Below, one piece after another: positions 7,912 to 17,086 of a stretch of 20,812 nt of DNA. The position numbers and the translations under genes were made by a program. Source of the stretch: a virus. The notes beneath the pieces were generated by a model, which was not told the origin of the DNA, did not search any database, and saw only the letters and a program-made list of their open reading frames with translations. The first letter of the stretch is position 1. Every line of letters begins with the position of its first letter. The DNA is taken from the IMG/VR virus record IMGVR_UViG_3300031251_000119, positions 1-20,812 of that record. One strand, given 5' to 3'.

Positions 7912-10900
7912 ATGAATTCAAACGTTGAAATTCTTGTTTATGGCACTAGTGGTAGTACAGCAGTAGGTATTCTGGATTTATTTGATTCAGAACCAATTAC
8001 TCTTAGTATTGCTGTATCTGACATTAAGGACATAAAGACACGTAAATCAACCTTTTCTCAATCATTCACCGTTCCTGGTACAAGAAACAACAATACCCTT
8101 TTCAATTTCTTATTTGAAATAGGATCAGATTCTCAATTTGATCCAAGAAAGAAAACACCTTGTCAATTACTTGTGGATACAATTCCAGTAATGACAAATG
8201 GTAATCTTCAATTAACAGCTATCAACGTTGATGATCAAAAGAGCATTACTTATGAAGTAAGTGTATTTGATGAAGTTGAGGACCTTATTGATGCTATTGG
8301 TGATAGAGAATTAACTGATCTTAGCTTCTCTGGATTGAATCATACTTGGAGTTATTCAAGTATTACAGCTTCATGGACTGGTTCAAGTCAACCTTATTTC
8401 TATCCTATGATGGATTATGGATATGATTTGAATATCACTCAATTGAATAATGGAACTGGTATGACAGTTAATCAATTCTATCCAGCTACTCAAGTTAAAA
8501 CAATAGTTGATAAGATTTTTAGTGGTGCTGGATTTACATATTCAAGTACTCTATTTGATTCAACATATTTTAAGAATTTATATATTCCATTTAATGGAAC
8601 AACCAATTTCAATAATACACAAGCTTGGGCAAAGAGACAACAATTTAATGTTCAACCTAAATTGAATGTTAGTTTTTCTGGTACAGTTAATCCTCAATCA
8701 AATGCCAATTTAAGTATTACTTATGATTCAATAGGTCAATTTAATAATACAACTGTATTCCCTGCATTTGATAATGGTAGCTTATTCAATCCAAGTACAT
8801 TTAAATATACAGCTGATACTCTTTCTATTCAATCATTTAAGGTTCAATTAGATTGGATGTTATCAGCATCAACAGGAAATCTTGGTTCTACTTATGGTAT
8901 TATAAGAGGTGCTAGATTCTTCAGATCAGGTTATATGAATGGTACACAACCATTCCAAAGTGTTTTAAATACAACTGTACCTCATGTTTCAAGAAATGTA
9001 CAGTATATTGAAGCATATGAATCAGCTCCTTGTGATAATCCAAATTCAGGAAATCCTTTCTATTATATTCAACCAGGAGAGGCTGTATGGGCAAATCTTG
9101 TTGTTGAAGCTGCTGACTTAACTGGTATTGGAACTGCTTATACAGCAACCATCAATATTTATTTATCTGGTACATTCTTTAGTAATTCAGTTAGTACTCA
9201 AGCAATTCCAAATCAAGTTCTTAATTATGATCTTCTTATTCCATCTAAGATCAAGCAAATTGAATTTTTAAATAGCATCATAAATATGCATAATTTATAT
9301 GTAGTTTCTGATGTTAATAATTCAAAACATTTAACCATATTACCAAGAGATCAATATTATTCTGGTGGTACAACAAAAGATTGGTCAAAATTATTAGATG
9401 AATCACAAAAGGTTAATGAAGTTGTTTTATCAGAACAAACTAATAAGAGATTTATTTTCTCTTATAAAAATGATAGTGATTATTATAATAACGATTATTC
9501 AACAGTAACTAATAAGATATTTGGTGATTACTATTATATAATTGATAATGACTTTGTAAAGGATGATAAGAATATTGATTTGATATTCAGTCCAACACCA
9601 AGTATTCCAGTATTAGAATCAAACTTATTTGTACCAGTTGGTATTACAACACAAGTTGTAAATGACTTTGTTATTCCTAAGATTGGTAAGGTTGATAGCA
9701 ACGATCAATTCGGTGCAACCAATTTCAATATAAGAATTCTTCAAAAGAACTCAGGTAACTTATTACCATTATCAACAGATACTTGGCAATTTGAAGGAAA
9801 TATCTATAATCAATTTCCGTACCTTGGCATGCTAAATCACCCGTTCTCAGGGGATACAGATATTTCATTTGGTACAGTTAATTATGAATATTATACACTT
9901 CCAGATATTACAGATAATAATCTTATCAATAATTATTGGAAAACATATCTTGATCAAATTGCAGATAAAAACAGCAAATTGATTACAGCTTATTTCAAAT
10001 TAAGTCCAGCTGATATTCAAAATTTCAAATTCTCTGATAGCATATTCGTTGATGGATTAACTTCAGATGGTGGTCATTATTTTATTGTAAATAAGATTGA
10101 ATATACACTTACAAGCAATATGCCTAGTAAGGTTGAATTAATTAAGGTTAATGATAAAACAGTTATCAAAGGAAGATCAGCAGTTCCATATATTCCATAT
10201 ACAAGACCAAGACAAGTAATAAATCTTGCTGGTGGTTTAAGTCTTTCAACTGGAAGTGTTGCTATTGGTGATAGTGTAACGATATCTCAAATGTCAAGTG
10301 GTAGCTTAGCTATTGGTGATAATATACTTATTGATGGAGGTTCTAGAGATAGCTTTGCCATGGGTAGTAGTTTAAGAATTGGTGGTGGAAGTCAAAACTC
10401 ATTTATAATGGGTAATAATAGTGCTATTAGTGCTAATACAATTAATTCATTTGTATTGGGAAATAATATGACTGGAACAAGTTCAAATACTCTTTATACA
10501 AATAATATTGTTCTTTCTAGTTCAAGTACACTTACAATTGGTAATACAGTAATCAGTTCAACAGGAACAACAACTGATCCATGGAAATCAGGAAGTACAG
10601 GAACATTTTCAATAAGAGCAAATAATAATACAGCAATTGATGCTATAGGTAACTATGCAGTTGCTGAAGGTAATAATACAACAGCATCAGGATTCACCAG
10701 TCATGCTGAAGGTAGTAACTCAACATCACAAGGAAACTATTCACATGCTGAAGGTTTAGGTTCATTATCACTTGGAACTGCAAGTCATGCAGAAGGTAGT
10801 ACAAATGCTAATGGTGACTTCTCACATGCAGAAGGTAATGCAAGTGTATCAAATGGAGCTAGTTCCCATGCTGAAGGCTCATCAAGTGCAAATGCTGATT

Positions 10901-12687
10901 ATTCTCATTCAGAGAATTTTGGTACAGCTAATGGATTATATTCACATGCTGAAAATAGTTCAATTACATATGGTGATAATTCACATGGTGAAGGAACAGG
11001 AACAGCAAGTGGTCAAACATCCCATGCTGAAGGCTATAATACTCTAGCACTTGGAACTGCAAGTCATGCTGAAGGTGGTGATCCAAACTTTGTATTTGCC
11101 ACACCAACAACAGCAATTGGAGCTGCAAGTCATGCTGAAGGATTTCAAACAACAGCCATAGGAACTTATTCACATAGTGAAGGTGACTCAACTACAGCAT
11201 CTGGATTCACAGCTCATGCTGAAGGATTTAGTACATCAGCACTTAATGATTATACACATAGTGAAGGTTATTTAACAATAGCTGGTGGATTATATTCACA
11301 TGCTGAAGGTAATGGAAGTATTGCATCTGGATTGATATCTCATGCTGAAGGTGGTGGTTCAACAGCAATTGGAACTAATTCACATGCTGAAGGTGGTAAT
11401 TCAATAGCGTCTGGGATTCAAAGTCATAGTGAAGGATCACAAACAACAGCACTAGGTGTTAGTAGTCATTCTGAAGGTGATAATACAACTGCAAAAGGTG
11501 ACAAAAGTCATGCTGGTGGTCATTCATCCATTGCATCAGGTGATACATCATTCGTTCATGGAAATAATAGTATTGCAATAGGGTCAAGTACAATAGTCCT
11601 AGGTGATAATATAACAGGAGCAACTAATAATACGCTTTATAGTAGTAATTTAAATGTTGCATCAAAAACAGTTTTAAGCACAGTAACAGCCACTACTATA
11701 TCAGCTATTACTGTTACTGCATCAACTAGATTAGATGTTGGTTTGACAGCATTTAATACAATTAACACAGAAAGACTTTTAGTTGATGATGGGGTTGCAG
11801 CAACTGCATATTCTAATACTATTGTTGCTAAAGCAAATACTAATAATTATGCTCAATTCAATATTACTAACTCAAATTCAGGTACAAGTGCATCATCAGA
11901 TATAGTTGCAACTGCTAATAATGGTAATGAAAATATCAATTTTATTGATATGGGGATTAATTCATCTGGTTATACTGATATTGTTGGGATAGCAAATGAT
12001 GCTTATGTTTATTCAACAGGGAATAATTTATATATTGGAAACGCTACTGCTAGTAAAAATATTCAATTTTTTACTGATGGAACTAATTCTGCTAATACAA
12101 GAGTTACTGTTACGTCAGCCTCAACAAGATTTGATGTTCCTATTTTATCTGGTGCTACTGATTTAATGACATATATTAATACTACAATGTCTAGATATAC
12201 AACATTAGTATTTGGTGGTATATTATTAGGAACAGCTACAGCTGCTGGTACATTTTTAATAACAGGACAACTTAATACAGCTGTTAAAAGTAATACAACA
12301 GCAGCTGGAGGTGTCGGTATTGCTTATATTAATATAGTAGCTGCTGATTATCCAGCTATTAATGGTTTAAATCCAAAGTTAAGAATCAGAGCAAGTTTAT
12401 CAACAAATAACATAGCACCTACTGGTGGTTATACTTTTGGCTTATATCCAGTTAGAGTAACTGGTGGTACAGCAACTAATATTACATTTAGTGCTGGTAC
12501 CGTTGTATCTGGTAGTCAAACTACTTCGATTATCGCACCAGCAAGTGGAACAACAACAAATGTAGTAGGAAGTGATTTTGCATTACCAACAGATGGTTTA
12601 TATGTAATTGGATTAGTTACAACAGCAACAACAGCTGCTAACTCAGTAACATCAACAGTCAGTTATTTACAAATGAGATATAATTAA
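7912..12687 (+). CDS. Tail protein fused to YadA-head-like adhesin (1591 aa)
   Basis: The protein has two parts. Residues 1 to about 770 are a tail/baseplate-like protein; the stretch around residues 37-70 (DIKDIKTRKSTFSQSFTVPG, then NNNTLFNFLFEIG) is typical of a large structural protein of Bacteroidetes phages. From about 774 to 895 come loose YadA-head-like units (SLAIGDN, SFAMGSS, SFIMGNN, SFVLGNN). From 910 to 1240 there are about 22 units ending in SHAEG or variants, closed by the cap STIVLGDNITGATNNTLY. Next is a segment with NYAQFNITNSNSGTSASSDI, a domain seen in other phage fibres, and a C-terminal beta domain from about 1426. It probably anchors in the baseplate and projects an adhesive fibre. 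No self-cleaving peptidase domain follows the repeats. Confidence 0.78.
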   Translation: MNSNVEILVYGTSGSTAVGILDLFDSEPITLSIAVSDIKDIKTRKSTFSQSFTVPGTRNNNTLFNFLFEIGSDSQFDPRKKTPCQLLVDTIPVMTNGNLQLTAINVDDQKSITYEVSVFDEVEDLIDAIGDRELTDLSFSGLNHTWSYSSITASWTGSSQPYFYPMMDYGYDLNITQLNNGTGMTVNQFYPATQVKTIVDKIFSGAGFTYSSTLFDSTYFKNLYIPFNGTTNFNNTQAWAKRQQFNVQPKLNVSFSGTVNPQSNANLSITYDSIGQFNNTTVFPAFDNGSLFNPSTFKYTADTLSIQSFKVQLDWMLSASTGNLGSTYGIIRGARFFRSGYMNGTQPFQSVLNTTVPHVSRNVQYIEAYESAPCDNPNSGNPFYYIQPGEAVWANLVVEAADLTGIGTAYTATINIYLSGTFFSNSVSTQAIPNQVLNYDLLIPSKIKQIEFLNSIINMHNLYVVSDVNNSKHLTILPRDQYYSGGTTKDWSKLLDESQKVNEVVLSEQTNKRFIFSYKNDSDYYNNDYSTVTNKIFGDYYYIIDNDFVKDDKNIDLIFSPTPSIPVLESNLFVPVGITTQVVNDFVIPKIGKVDSNDQFGATNFNIRILQKNSGNLLPLSTDTWQFEGNIYNQFPYLGMLNHPFSGDTDISFGTVNYEYYTLPDITDNNLINNYWKTYLDQIADKNSKLITAYFKLSPADIQNFKFSDSIFVDGLTSDGGHYFIVNKIEYTLTSNMPSKVELIKVNDKTVIKGRSAVPYIPYTRPRQVINLAGGLSLSTGSVAIGDSVTISQMSSGSLAIGDNILIDGGSRDSFAMGSSLRIGGGSQNSFIMGNNSAISANTINSFVLGNNMTGTSSNTLYTNNIVLSSSSTLTIGNTVISSTGTTTDPWKSGSTGTFSIRANNNTAIDAIGNYAVAEGNNTTASGFTSHAEGSNSTSQGNYSHAEGLGSLSLGTASHAEGSTNANGDFSHAEGNASVSNGASSHAEGSSSANADYSHSENFGTANGLYSHAENSSITYGDNSHGEGTGTASGQTSHAEGYNTLALGTASHAEGGDPNFVFATPTTAIGAASHAEGFQTTAIGTYSHSEGDSTTASGFTAHAEGFSTSALNDYTHSEGYLTIAGGLYSHAEGNGSIASGLISHAEGGGSTAIGTNSHAEGGNSIASGIQSHSEGSQTTALGVSSHSEGDNTTAKGDKSHAGGHSSIASGDTSFVHGNNSIAIGSSTIVLGDNITGATNNTLYSSNLNVASKTVLSTVTATTISAITVTASTRLDVGLTAFNTINTERLLVDDGVAATAYSNTIVAKANTNNYAQFNITNSNSGTSASSDIVATANNGNENINFIDMGINSSGYTDIVGIANDAYVYSTGNNLYIGNATASKNIQFFTDGTNSANTRVTVTSASTRFDVPILSGATDLMTYINTTMSRYTTLVFGGILLGTATAAGTFLITGQLNTAVKSNTTAAGGVGIAYINIVAADYPAINGLNPKLRIRASLSTNNIAPTGGYTFGLYPVRVTGGTATNITFSAGTVVSGSQTTSIIAPASGTTTNVVGSDFALPTDGLYVIGLVTTATTAANSVTSTVSYLQMRYN
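10657..11572 (+). repeat. 42-nt period repeat coding for SHAEG units (second cassette)
   Basis: About 22 tandem units, mostly 42 bases, encode 14-residue YadA-head-like repeats. Two units are shortened (GSTNANGDF and SSSANADY types) and one is lengthened by an insertion with PNFVFATPTTA. The flanking caps match those of the array at 1451-1950. Confidence 0.85.
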
Positions 12688-12702
12688 TAAATTTGATTTA
12701 TT
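12686..12702. terminator. Weak A/T-only hairpin between convergent genes
   Basis: AATAAAT, loop TTG, ATTTATT. The 7-bp stem overlaps the stops of the 1591-aa gene and of the small minus-strand gene. It has no G/C pairs, so a terminator role in either direction is only possible. Confidence 0.25.
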
Positions 12703-12850
12703 CTTCACCGTATAAATCCTTTTTTGTTGAGCAAGATTCACGAATTAGTTTCTCAACAAATTGAAACATCTTGAGACCATTTTGATCACAGTATTTTTTT
12801 AATAATTCATGTGTTTTGGTTGTTATCTTTATATTTTTATCCCTTTTCAT
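12698..12850 (-). CDS. Small ribbon-helix-helix-like protein (50 aa)
   Basis: The reading frame runs from ATG at 12850 to TAA at 12698. The protein begins MKRDKNIKITTKTHELLKKY and continues CDQNGLKMFQFVEKLIRESC. The pattern is a short basic strand (residues 4-10), helix one (11-24), an NG turn, and helix two (27-40). This is the layout of Arc/MetJ-type ribbon-helix-helix DNA-binding proteins, and small proteins of this look are common in large phages. Amphipathic spacing of Leu/Phe/Val supports a real protein. It is convergent with the 1591-aa gene and diverges from the sheath gene, so a role in regulating sheath transcription is possible, but that is inference. A TAnnTTTG box lies 22 bases ahead of the ATG. 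Confidence 0.72.
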   Translation of the reverse strand: MKRDKNIKITTKTHELLKKYCDQNGLKMFQFVEKLIRESCSTKKDLYGEE

Positions 12851-12872
12851 ACCTATTTTCTTATAAGTATGT

Positions 12873-12880
12873 CAAAAGTA
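12873..12880 (-). promoter_or_regulatory. -7-like box (TACTTTTG) for the small minus-strand gene
   Basis: Read on the minus strand it matches TAnnTTTG and is 22 bases from the ATG at 12850, close to the spacing of the other host-type promoters here. No TTG is found about 20 bases upstream, so it lacks the -33 half. Confidence 0.4.
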
Positions 12881-12943
12881 TGAAAAAAAACCTACTAATT
12901 CTAATATATCTTTTTGATGTAGACCACTTTTGAAAAAACCTTA

Positions 12944-12951
12944 ATATTTAT
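12944..12951 (+). promoter_or_regulatory. ATATTTAT motif upstream of the tail sheath gene
   Basis: It lies 49 bases before the sheath ATG. The rest of the 150-base gap (12851-13000) is A/T-rich and contains a TATAAATA at 12981-12988, identical to the T4 late -10 box, 12 bases before the ATG. Which of the two is used cannot be told from sequence. Confidence 0.4.
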
Positions 12952-13000
12952 AATAAACAAAACGATAAAGTAAAGAATAATATAAATAAAACAGAAAAAT

Positions 13001-15853
13001 ATGGCAACACAAGTATTCGTCAGTCCAGGTGTTTATACATCAGAAAAAGACATAACATTTATCACACGTCAAGTTGGTGTAACAACCCTTGGTTTGGTAG
13101 GTGAGACAACTATTGGTCCAGCTTTCCAACCAATCTTCATCAGCAATTACGGTGAATTTCAATCTTTCTTTGGTGGTTTAAATGCAACTAAGGTAAAAGA
13201 CACTGGTGCTCCATTATATGAGTTACCTTACATCGCAAAATCATACTTATTACAATCAAATCAATTATTTGTAACTAGAGTTCTAGGATTTTCTGGTTAT
13301 GATGCTGGTTTAGGTTGGGGTGTTACACTTGATGGTGCTTTAGACCCATCAACATCTGCAACTACTGGTAGCCACACTTATAGTGGTGCTACAACTGCAA
13401 CAACACTTATTAACTATTATATTTCAACAGGTGGTACACTTACATACACATCTAATGATTCATTAGTTCAAACACTTATCAGTAACGGTCAATTAACAAC
13501 TAGCTTAGCGTTCTTAGCAACTGCTACAACTGGTACTTCTGTTACTATTCCACCAACATTTATCAAAACAGGTAATGTATTCAGTGGTACATCATTTAAC
13601 TTATATGTTAAAACGATTACTACAGTACTTAGTGCAACAACTGGAACAACAACTGGTATAACAACCACTTATTCTGGTACTGCTTATACTGATGTTGAAA
13701 ATAAATTGGTTGCTTTACTTCGTTCAAGAGGTACAGTAAACGTATCAACTCAATTACCAGCATTTGAAGTGACTGGTGCTACTGGAGTTCAATTTGATCC
13801 AGCTTATACTGCTGCAACATCTAATCCATTGGGTATATTCTCATTGAGTGGAAATTCTACACTACAAGGTCTTTTTGACTATACAGTGTCAATGGATAAA
13901 ACTCAAAACAATTATTTACCTAAGGTATTAGGTAGAGGTGCTCAAGATGGCAAAACAGCGTTATTCGTTGAAGAAATATTTGATCACATGTTTACAAGTT
14001 TAAATGCTGATGGTAAAATCAGAGGTATTAAACAAAGCTTGGTTAATTACAGTACAAAATACTCTGATTATCTAAATCAATATCAACCAGCTGTCACACC
14101 TTATGTGGTTTCTGAATTGAGAGGTAATAAAGTATTGAGACTTTTCAGATTCAATACAATCTCTGATGGTAATGCTGCTAACGAACAATTTAAAATTTCA
14201 ATTGTTAATATCAAACCTGATACAAAAGAATTTGACGTAATAGTAAGATCATTCTATGATACAGATGCACAACCTGTTATCTTAGAAGCTTTCACTCGTT
14301 GTACAATGGACCCAACTTCTGCTAATTTCATTGGTAGAAAGATTGGTACGCTTGATGGAGTTTATGTTTCTAAATCTTCTTATGTACTTGTTGAATTGGA
14401 TGATACTTCTGATACAAGTGATGCATTCCCAGCTGGTTTCGTAGGTTATCCAATTCGTGATTACCAAACAAACAGTAATTCAAGTGTTGTTAATCCTAAG
14501 TTAATGTACAAACAAACTTATGGAACATTTGAAAATAAACGTAAATTCTATTTAGGACTTTCAGAAACAGTTGGTATTGATGCTGACTTCTTCGACTACA
14601 AAGGTGTGCCAACAACAACTAGCCCAAATATCTGGACTGGTATGACACATGGTTTCCACATGGACGTTGATGCTAGTGGTGTTACAATTGACAATGTAGT
14701 AGTTGTTATTGACAACAGTGGTAATACATACAGCCCAATCTTCTTATTTGATACAGGTAATGCTGAATTCAGAACTGAAGCTGGATTATTAAATACTCCT
14801 TACGAAAAGATTTATGCTCGTAAATTCACATTTGCACCTTATGGTGGATTTGATGGATGGGATATCTATAATACTAGAAGAACAAATACTGATAACTTCC
14901 TTATCAATGGAACTTATGGTGCTGCTGGTTTAACTAGTGGTGCATTCTCAAACAGAACACTTACTAATGGTGATTTGGGTATCAATTCAGATTATTACGC
15001 ATACTTAGAAGCTATCTGGACATTCAGAAATCCAGAAGCGGTTAACGTTAATGTGTTTGCTACTCCAGGTATCGATAGCTTTGATAACACAAACCTTGTT
15101 GAAGCAACCATCGATATGATTGAGCAAGAAAGAGCCGATTCATTATACATCATGACAACTCCAGATACTGATAGTGCTGGTGATGCATTGACTGTTGATG
15201 ATGTCGTCAATAACTTAAGTGATATGTATGATAGCAATTATTCTTGTACTTACTGGCCTTGGAATCAAATCAATGATGCTGAAAACAATGTATTGATATT
15301 TGTTCCACCAACAAGAGATGTTGTAAGAAATATTGCATTGACTGATAATATTGCATTCCCTTGGTATGCTGTTGCTGGTATCCAACGTGGTGATGTAGAT
15401 GCTATTCAATCTAGAAAAAAATTAACCCTTGCTGAAAGAGATACTCTTTACGAAAACAGAATTAATCCAATCACTACCTTCACATCTGATGGTATCAAAA
15501 TTTGGGGTAATAAAACTCTTCAAGTTAAAGAAACTGCTCTTAACAGAATCAATGTTAGAAGACTTTTACTACAAGCAAGAAAACTTATTTCTGCTGTATC
15601 TATCAGATTGTTATTCGAACAAAACGATACAATCGTTAGAAACCAATTCTTAGCTCTTGTAAATCCAATCTTGGATAACATTAGAACAGAAAGAGGTTTA
15701 ACAGACTTCCGTGTGGTTCTTTCAAAAGACCCAGAAGATATTGATAGAAATCAATTGACAGGACAAATCTTCTTGAAACCAACAAGAAGCTTAGAGTTCA
15801 TTCAAGTTGAATTTGTTATCATGCCTACTGGTGCATCATTTGATAATATTTAA
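13001..15853 (+). CDS. Contractile tail sheath protein, T4 gp18-like (950 aa)
   Basis: This protein forms the contractile sheath around the tail tube. The N-terminus (VFVSPGVYTSEKDITFITRQ) and the following GLVGETTIGPAFQPIFISNY match the sheath handle region of T4 gp18 and relatives. The C-terminus (from about residue 825) has GIKIWGNKTLQ, then RINVRRLLLQARKLI, and a final strand with LEFIQVEFVIMPTG, the conserved sheath core. It is much longer than T4 gp18 (659 aa). A Thr/Ser/Gly-rich stretch at about residues 117-280 and further material in the centre are probably surface domains added to the sheath. The leader is A-rich without a Shine-Dalgarno sequence. A strong terminator follows the stop. 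This is the most confident structural call in the window. Confidence 0.95.
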   Translation: MATQVFVSPGVYTSEKDITFITRQVGVTTLGLVGETTIGPAFQPIFISNYGEFQSFFGGLNATKVKDTGAPLYELPYIAKSYLLQSNQLFVTRVLGFSGYDAGLGWGVTLDGALDPSTSATTGSHTYSGATTATTLINYYISTGGTLTYTSNDSLVQTLISNGQLTTSLAFLATATTGTSVTIPPTFIKTGNVFSGTSFNLYVKTITTVLSATTGTTTGITTTYSGTAYTDVENKLVALLRSRGTVNVSTQLPAFEVTGATGVQFDPAYTAATSNPLGIFSLSGNSTLQGLFDYTVSMDKTQNNYLPKVLGRGAQDGKTALFVEEIFDHMFTSLNADGKIRGIKQSLVNYSTKYSDYLNQYQPAVTPYVVSELRGNKVLRLFRFNTISDGNAANEQFKISIVNIKPDTKEFDVIVRSFYDTDAQPVILEAFTRCTMDPTSANFIGRKIGTLDGVYVSKSSYVLVELDDTSDTSDAFPAGFVGYPIRDYQTNSNSSVVNPKLMYKQTYGTFENKRKFYLGLSETVGIDADFFDYKGVPTTTSPNIWTGMTHGFHMDVDASGVTIDNVVVVIDNSGNTYSPIFLFDTGNAEFRTEAGLLNTPYEKIYARKFTFAPYGGFDGWDIYNTRRTNTDNFLINGTYGAAGLTSGAFSNRTLTNGDLGINSDYYAYLEAIWTFRNPEAVNVNVFATPGIDSFDNTNLVEATIDMIEQERADSLYIMTTPDTDSAGDALTVDDVVNNLSDMYDSNYSCTYWPWNQINDAENNVLIFVPPTRDVVRNIALTDNIAFPWYAVAGIQRGDVDAIQSRKKLTLAERDTLYENRINPITTFTSDGIKIWGNKTLQVKETALNRINVRRLLLQARKLISAVSIRLLFEQNDTIVRNQFLALVNPILDNIRTERGLTDFRVVLSKDPEDIDRNQLTGQIFLKPTRSLEFIQVEFVIMPTGASFDNI

Positions 15854-15875
15854 ATGAGACTATTTTATAAACAAC

Positions 15876-15901
15876 AAAGAGCTTCCAATGGAAGCTTTTT
15901 T
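15876..15901 (+). terminator. Intrinsic terminator after the sheath gene
   Basis: Stem AGCTTCC / GGAAGCT with loop AAT, extended by A-T and one G-T pair to about 11 bp, then an uninterrupted run of T. It begins 23 bases after the sheath stop. Confidence 0.85.
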
Positions 15902-15912
15902 GTTTTATGCCG

Positions 15913-15920
15913 ATATTTAT
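15913..15920 (+). promoter_or_regulatory. ATATTTAT motif after the sheath terminator
   Basis: It lies between the terminator and the next gene, 14 bases before the ATG at 15935. A gene directly after a strong terminator needs its own promoter, which makes this site one of the better candidates for the late element. Confidence 0.5.
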
Positions 15921-15934
15921 AGTAAAAACAAGTT

Positions 15935-17086
15935 ATGACTAAAATAAAGATAACAGGAAAACAATATAATACAATTGTATTACATGAACAACAAAGCCGT
16001 TTAAATGCTTCTGGTGATCTTATTACTGAATCATTGGACCCAAGTGTTGAATTGTTGGAAGAAGGTTGGAGAGAGGTTGTTTTAGGGGTTGCATTAATGT
16101 TAGGTGTTGGTCTTAGTGGTCCAAATAAACTTGCAGCTCAAAATGCTGTTAAAAATGATTCTACAATGGCTCAAATTAAATCTACTTTGGATAGTGAGCT
16201 TAAAACAAAAGAATTATCTGCTGCTTTTAAAGAAAAAGGAATGCAAGACCCAGATTCTTTGTTGGCAAAAAATGCCAACAAAGTTATTAGTCAATTTAAT
16301 GAAATAGCTGCTGATAATAATATCAAATATAGAGTAACAACTAAAGCTGTTGATAACCTAGCAGCTTTAAATACAGCGTTAAAACAAGGTTATGCTTTAA
16401 AGCAAACAGATGTTACTACTGATACAACAAAAGCTCCGTTAACAAATAATATTACAACAGTAAGAGATACTATTGAAGTTGAATTGGGAAGTGATAATTT
16501 ATTTGTTACTGGTGGTTATACACTTAGTACAGCTGGTAGTCAAATCATAACATCCACTCTAGATTCAATCAAAAGTCAAGGCGGTAAAATAATTGGTGCT
16601 AACATCGAATCATCAACAGATGCTGAGGTTATTCACAAGTTTCAAAATCAATCGGACCCTACTGGAAATATTAAATTAGCTTCATTAAGAACACAGAGTG
16701 TATCTACTCTTTTAACTCAATTAGATTCAGGTGCTGCTATTACACATAGAGAAATTCCTAATAATGGTGCTGATGTAGTTAGTACAAAAGAATTTTCAAA
16801 TGCTGCATCTAATCCAACTACACTTGATTCATTGAGAGGACAAACAAGTCAATTCCGTTATGTAAAAATTAAAATTGTTGTTGAATTTGAGCAACAAGAT
16901 ACGACCCAAAAACCAAAACCAGAAGAAATCATTAAAAATTACAGATATGAACTAGTTAAGGTTATTGAGACGAAAGGTAAAGCAAGTAAGATACACACAA
17001 AGGTACATTTTGCACACAAAAAGTTCACTTGTAAACCACACAAATCTGGAAAATTTGTAGTTGATAAGTGTTCTACTCACTTTTAA
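15935..17086 (+). CDS. OmpA-like (peptidoglycan-binding type) domain protein (383 aa)
   Basis: The N-terminus (MTKIKITGKQYNTIVLHEQQ) is a Lys/Gln-rich helix. Residues about 47-62 (VVLGVALMLGVGLSG) form a short hydrophobic segment, not a classic signal peptide because it starts too late. Residues 75-160 are helical. From about 187 to 300 the order is VELGSDNLFVTGGYTLSTAG, a helix, the strand GGKIIGANIESSTDAE, and later KLASLRTQSVSTLL. This follows the OmpA-C plan (strand, helix, strand ending near the G-x-T-D position, then L-x-x-x-R-x-x-x-V-x-x-x-L), which in that family contacts peptidoglycan. The C-terminus is Lys/His-rich. It may be a virion or lysis protein touching the cell wall. It is convergent with the CAP gene and overlaps it by 14 bases. 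Confidence 0.6.
   Translation: MTKIKITGKQYNTIVLHEQQSRLNASGDLITESLDPSVELLEEGWREVVLGVALMLGVGLSGPNKLAAQNAVKNDSTMAQIKSTLDSELKTKELSAAFKEKGMQDPDSLLAKNANKVISQFNEIAADNNIKYRVTTKAVDNLAALNTALKQGYALKQTDVTTDTTKAPLTNNITTVRDTIEVELGSDNLFVTGGYTLSTAGSQIITSTLDSIKSQGGKIIGANIESSTDAEVIHKFQNQSDPTGNIKLASLRTQSVSTLLTQLDSGAAITHREIPNNGADVVSTKEFSNAASNPTTLDSLRGQTSQFRYVKIKIVVEFEQQDTTQKPKPEEIIKNYRYELVKVIETKGKASKIHTKVHFAHKKFTCKPHKSGKFVVDKCSTHF

Noticed and set aside
10772-11191. Alternative-frame open frames over the SHAEG arrays on both strands
   Set aside because: They are shadows created by the periodic coding repeat, with Met/His/Leu/Gln-rich low-complexity products.
12723-12760. 9-bp inverted repeat TTTGTTGAG/CTCAACAAA as a terminator
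   Set aside because: It lies inside the small ribbon-helix-helix-like gene, has a 20-base loop and no T-run on the correct side in either direction.
12981-12988. TATAAATA before the sheath gene as a sure T4-like late promoter
   Set aside because: It is an exact T4 late box, but such A/T 8-mers are common at this composition (another overlaps the leader at 19646), and other structural genes lack it; noted only as an alternative.
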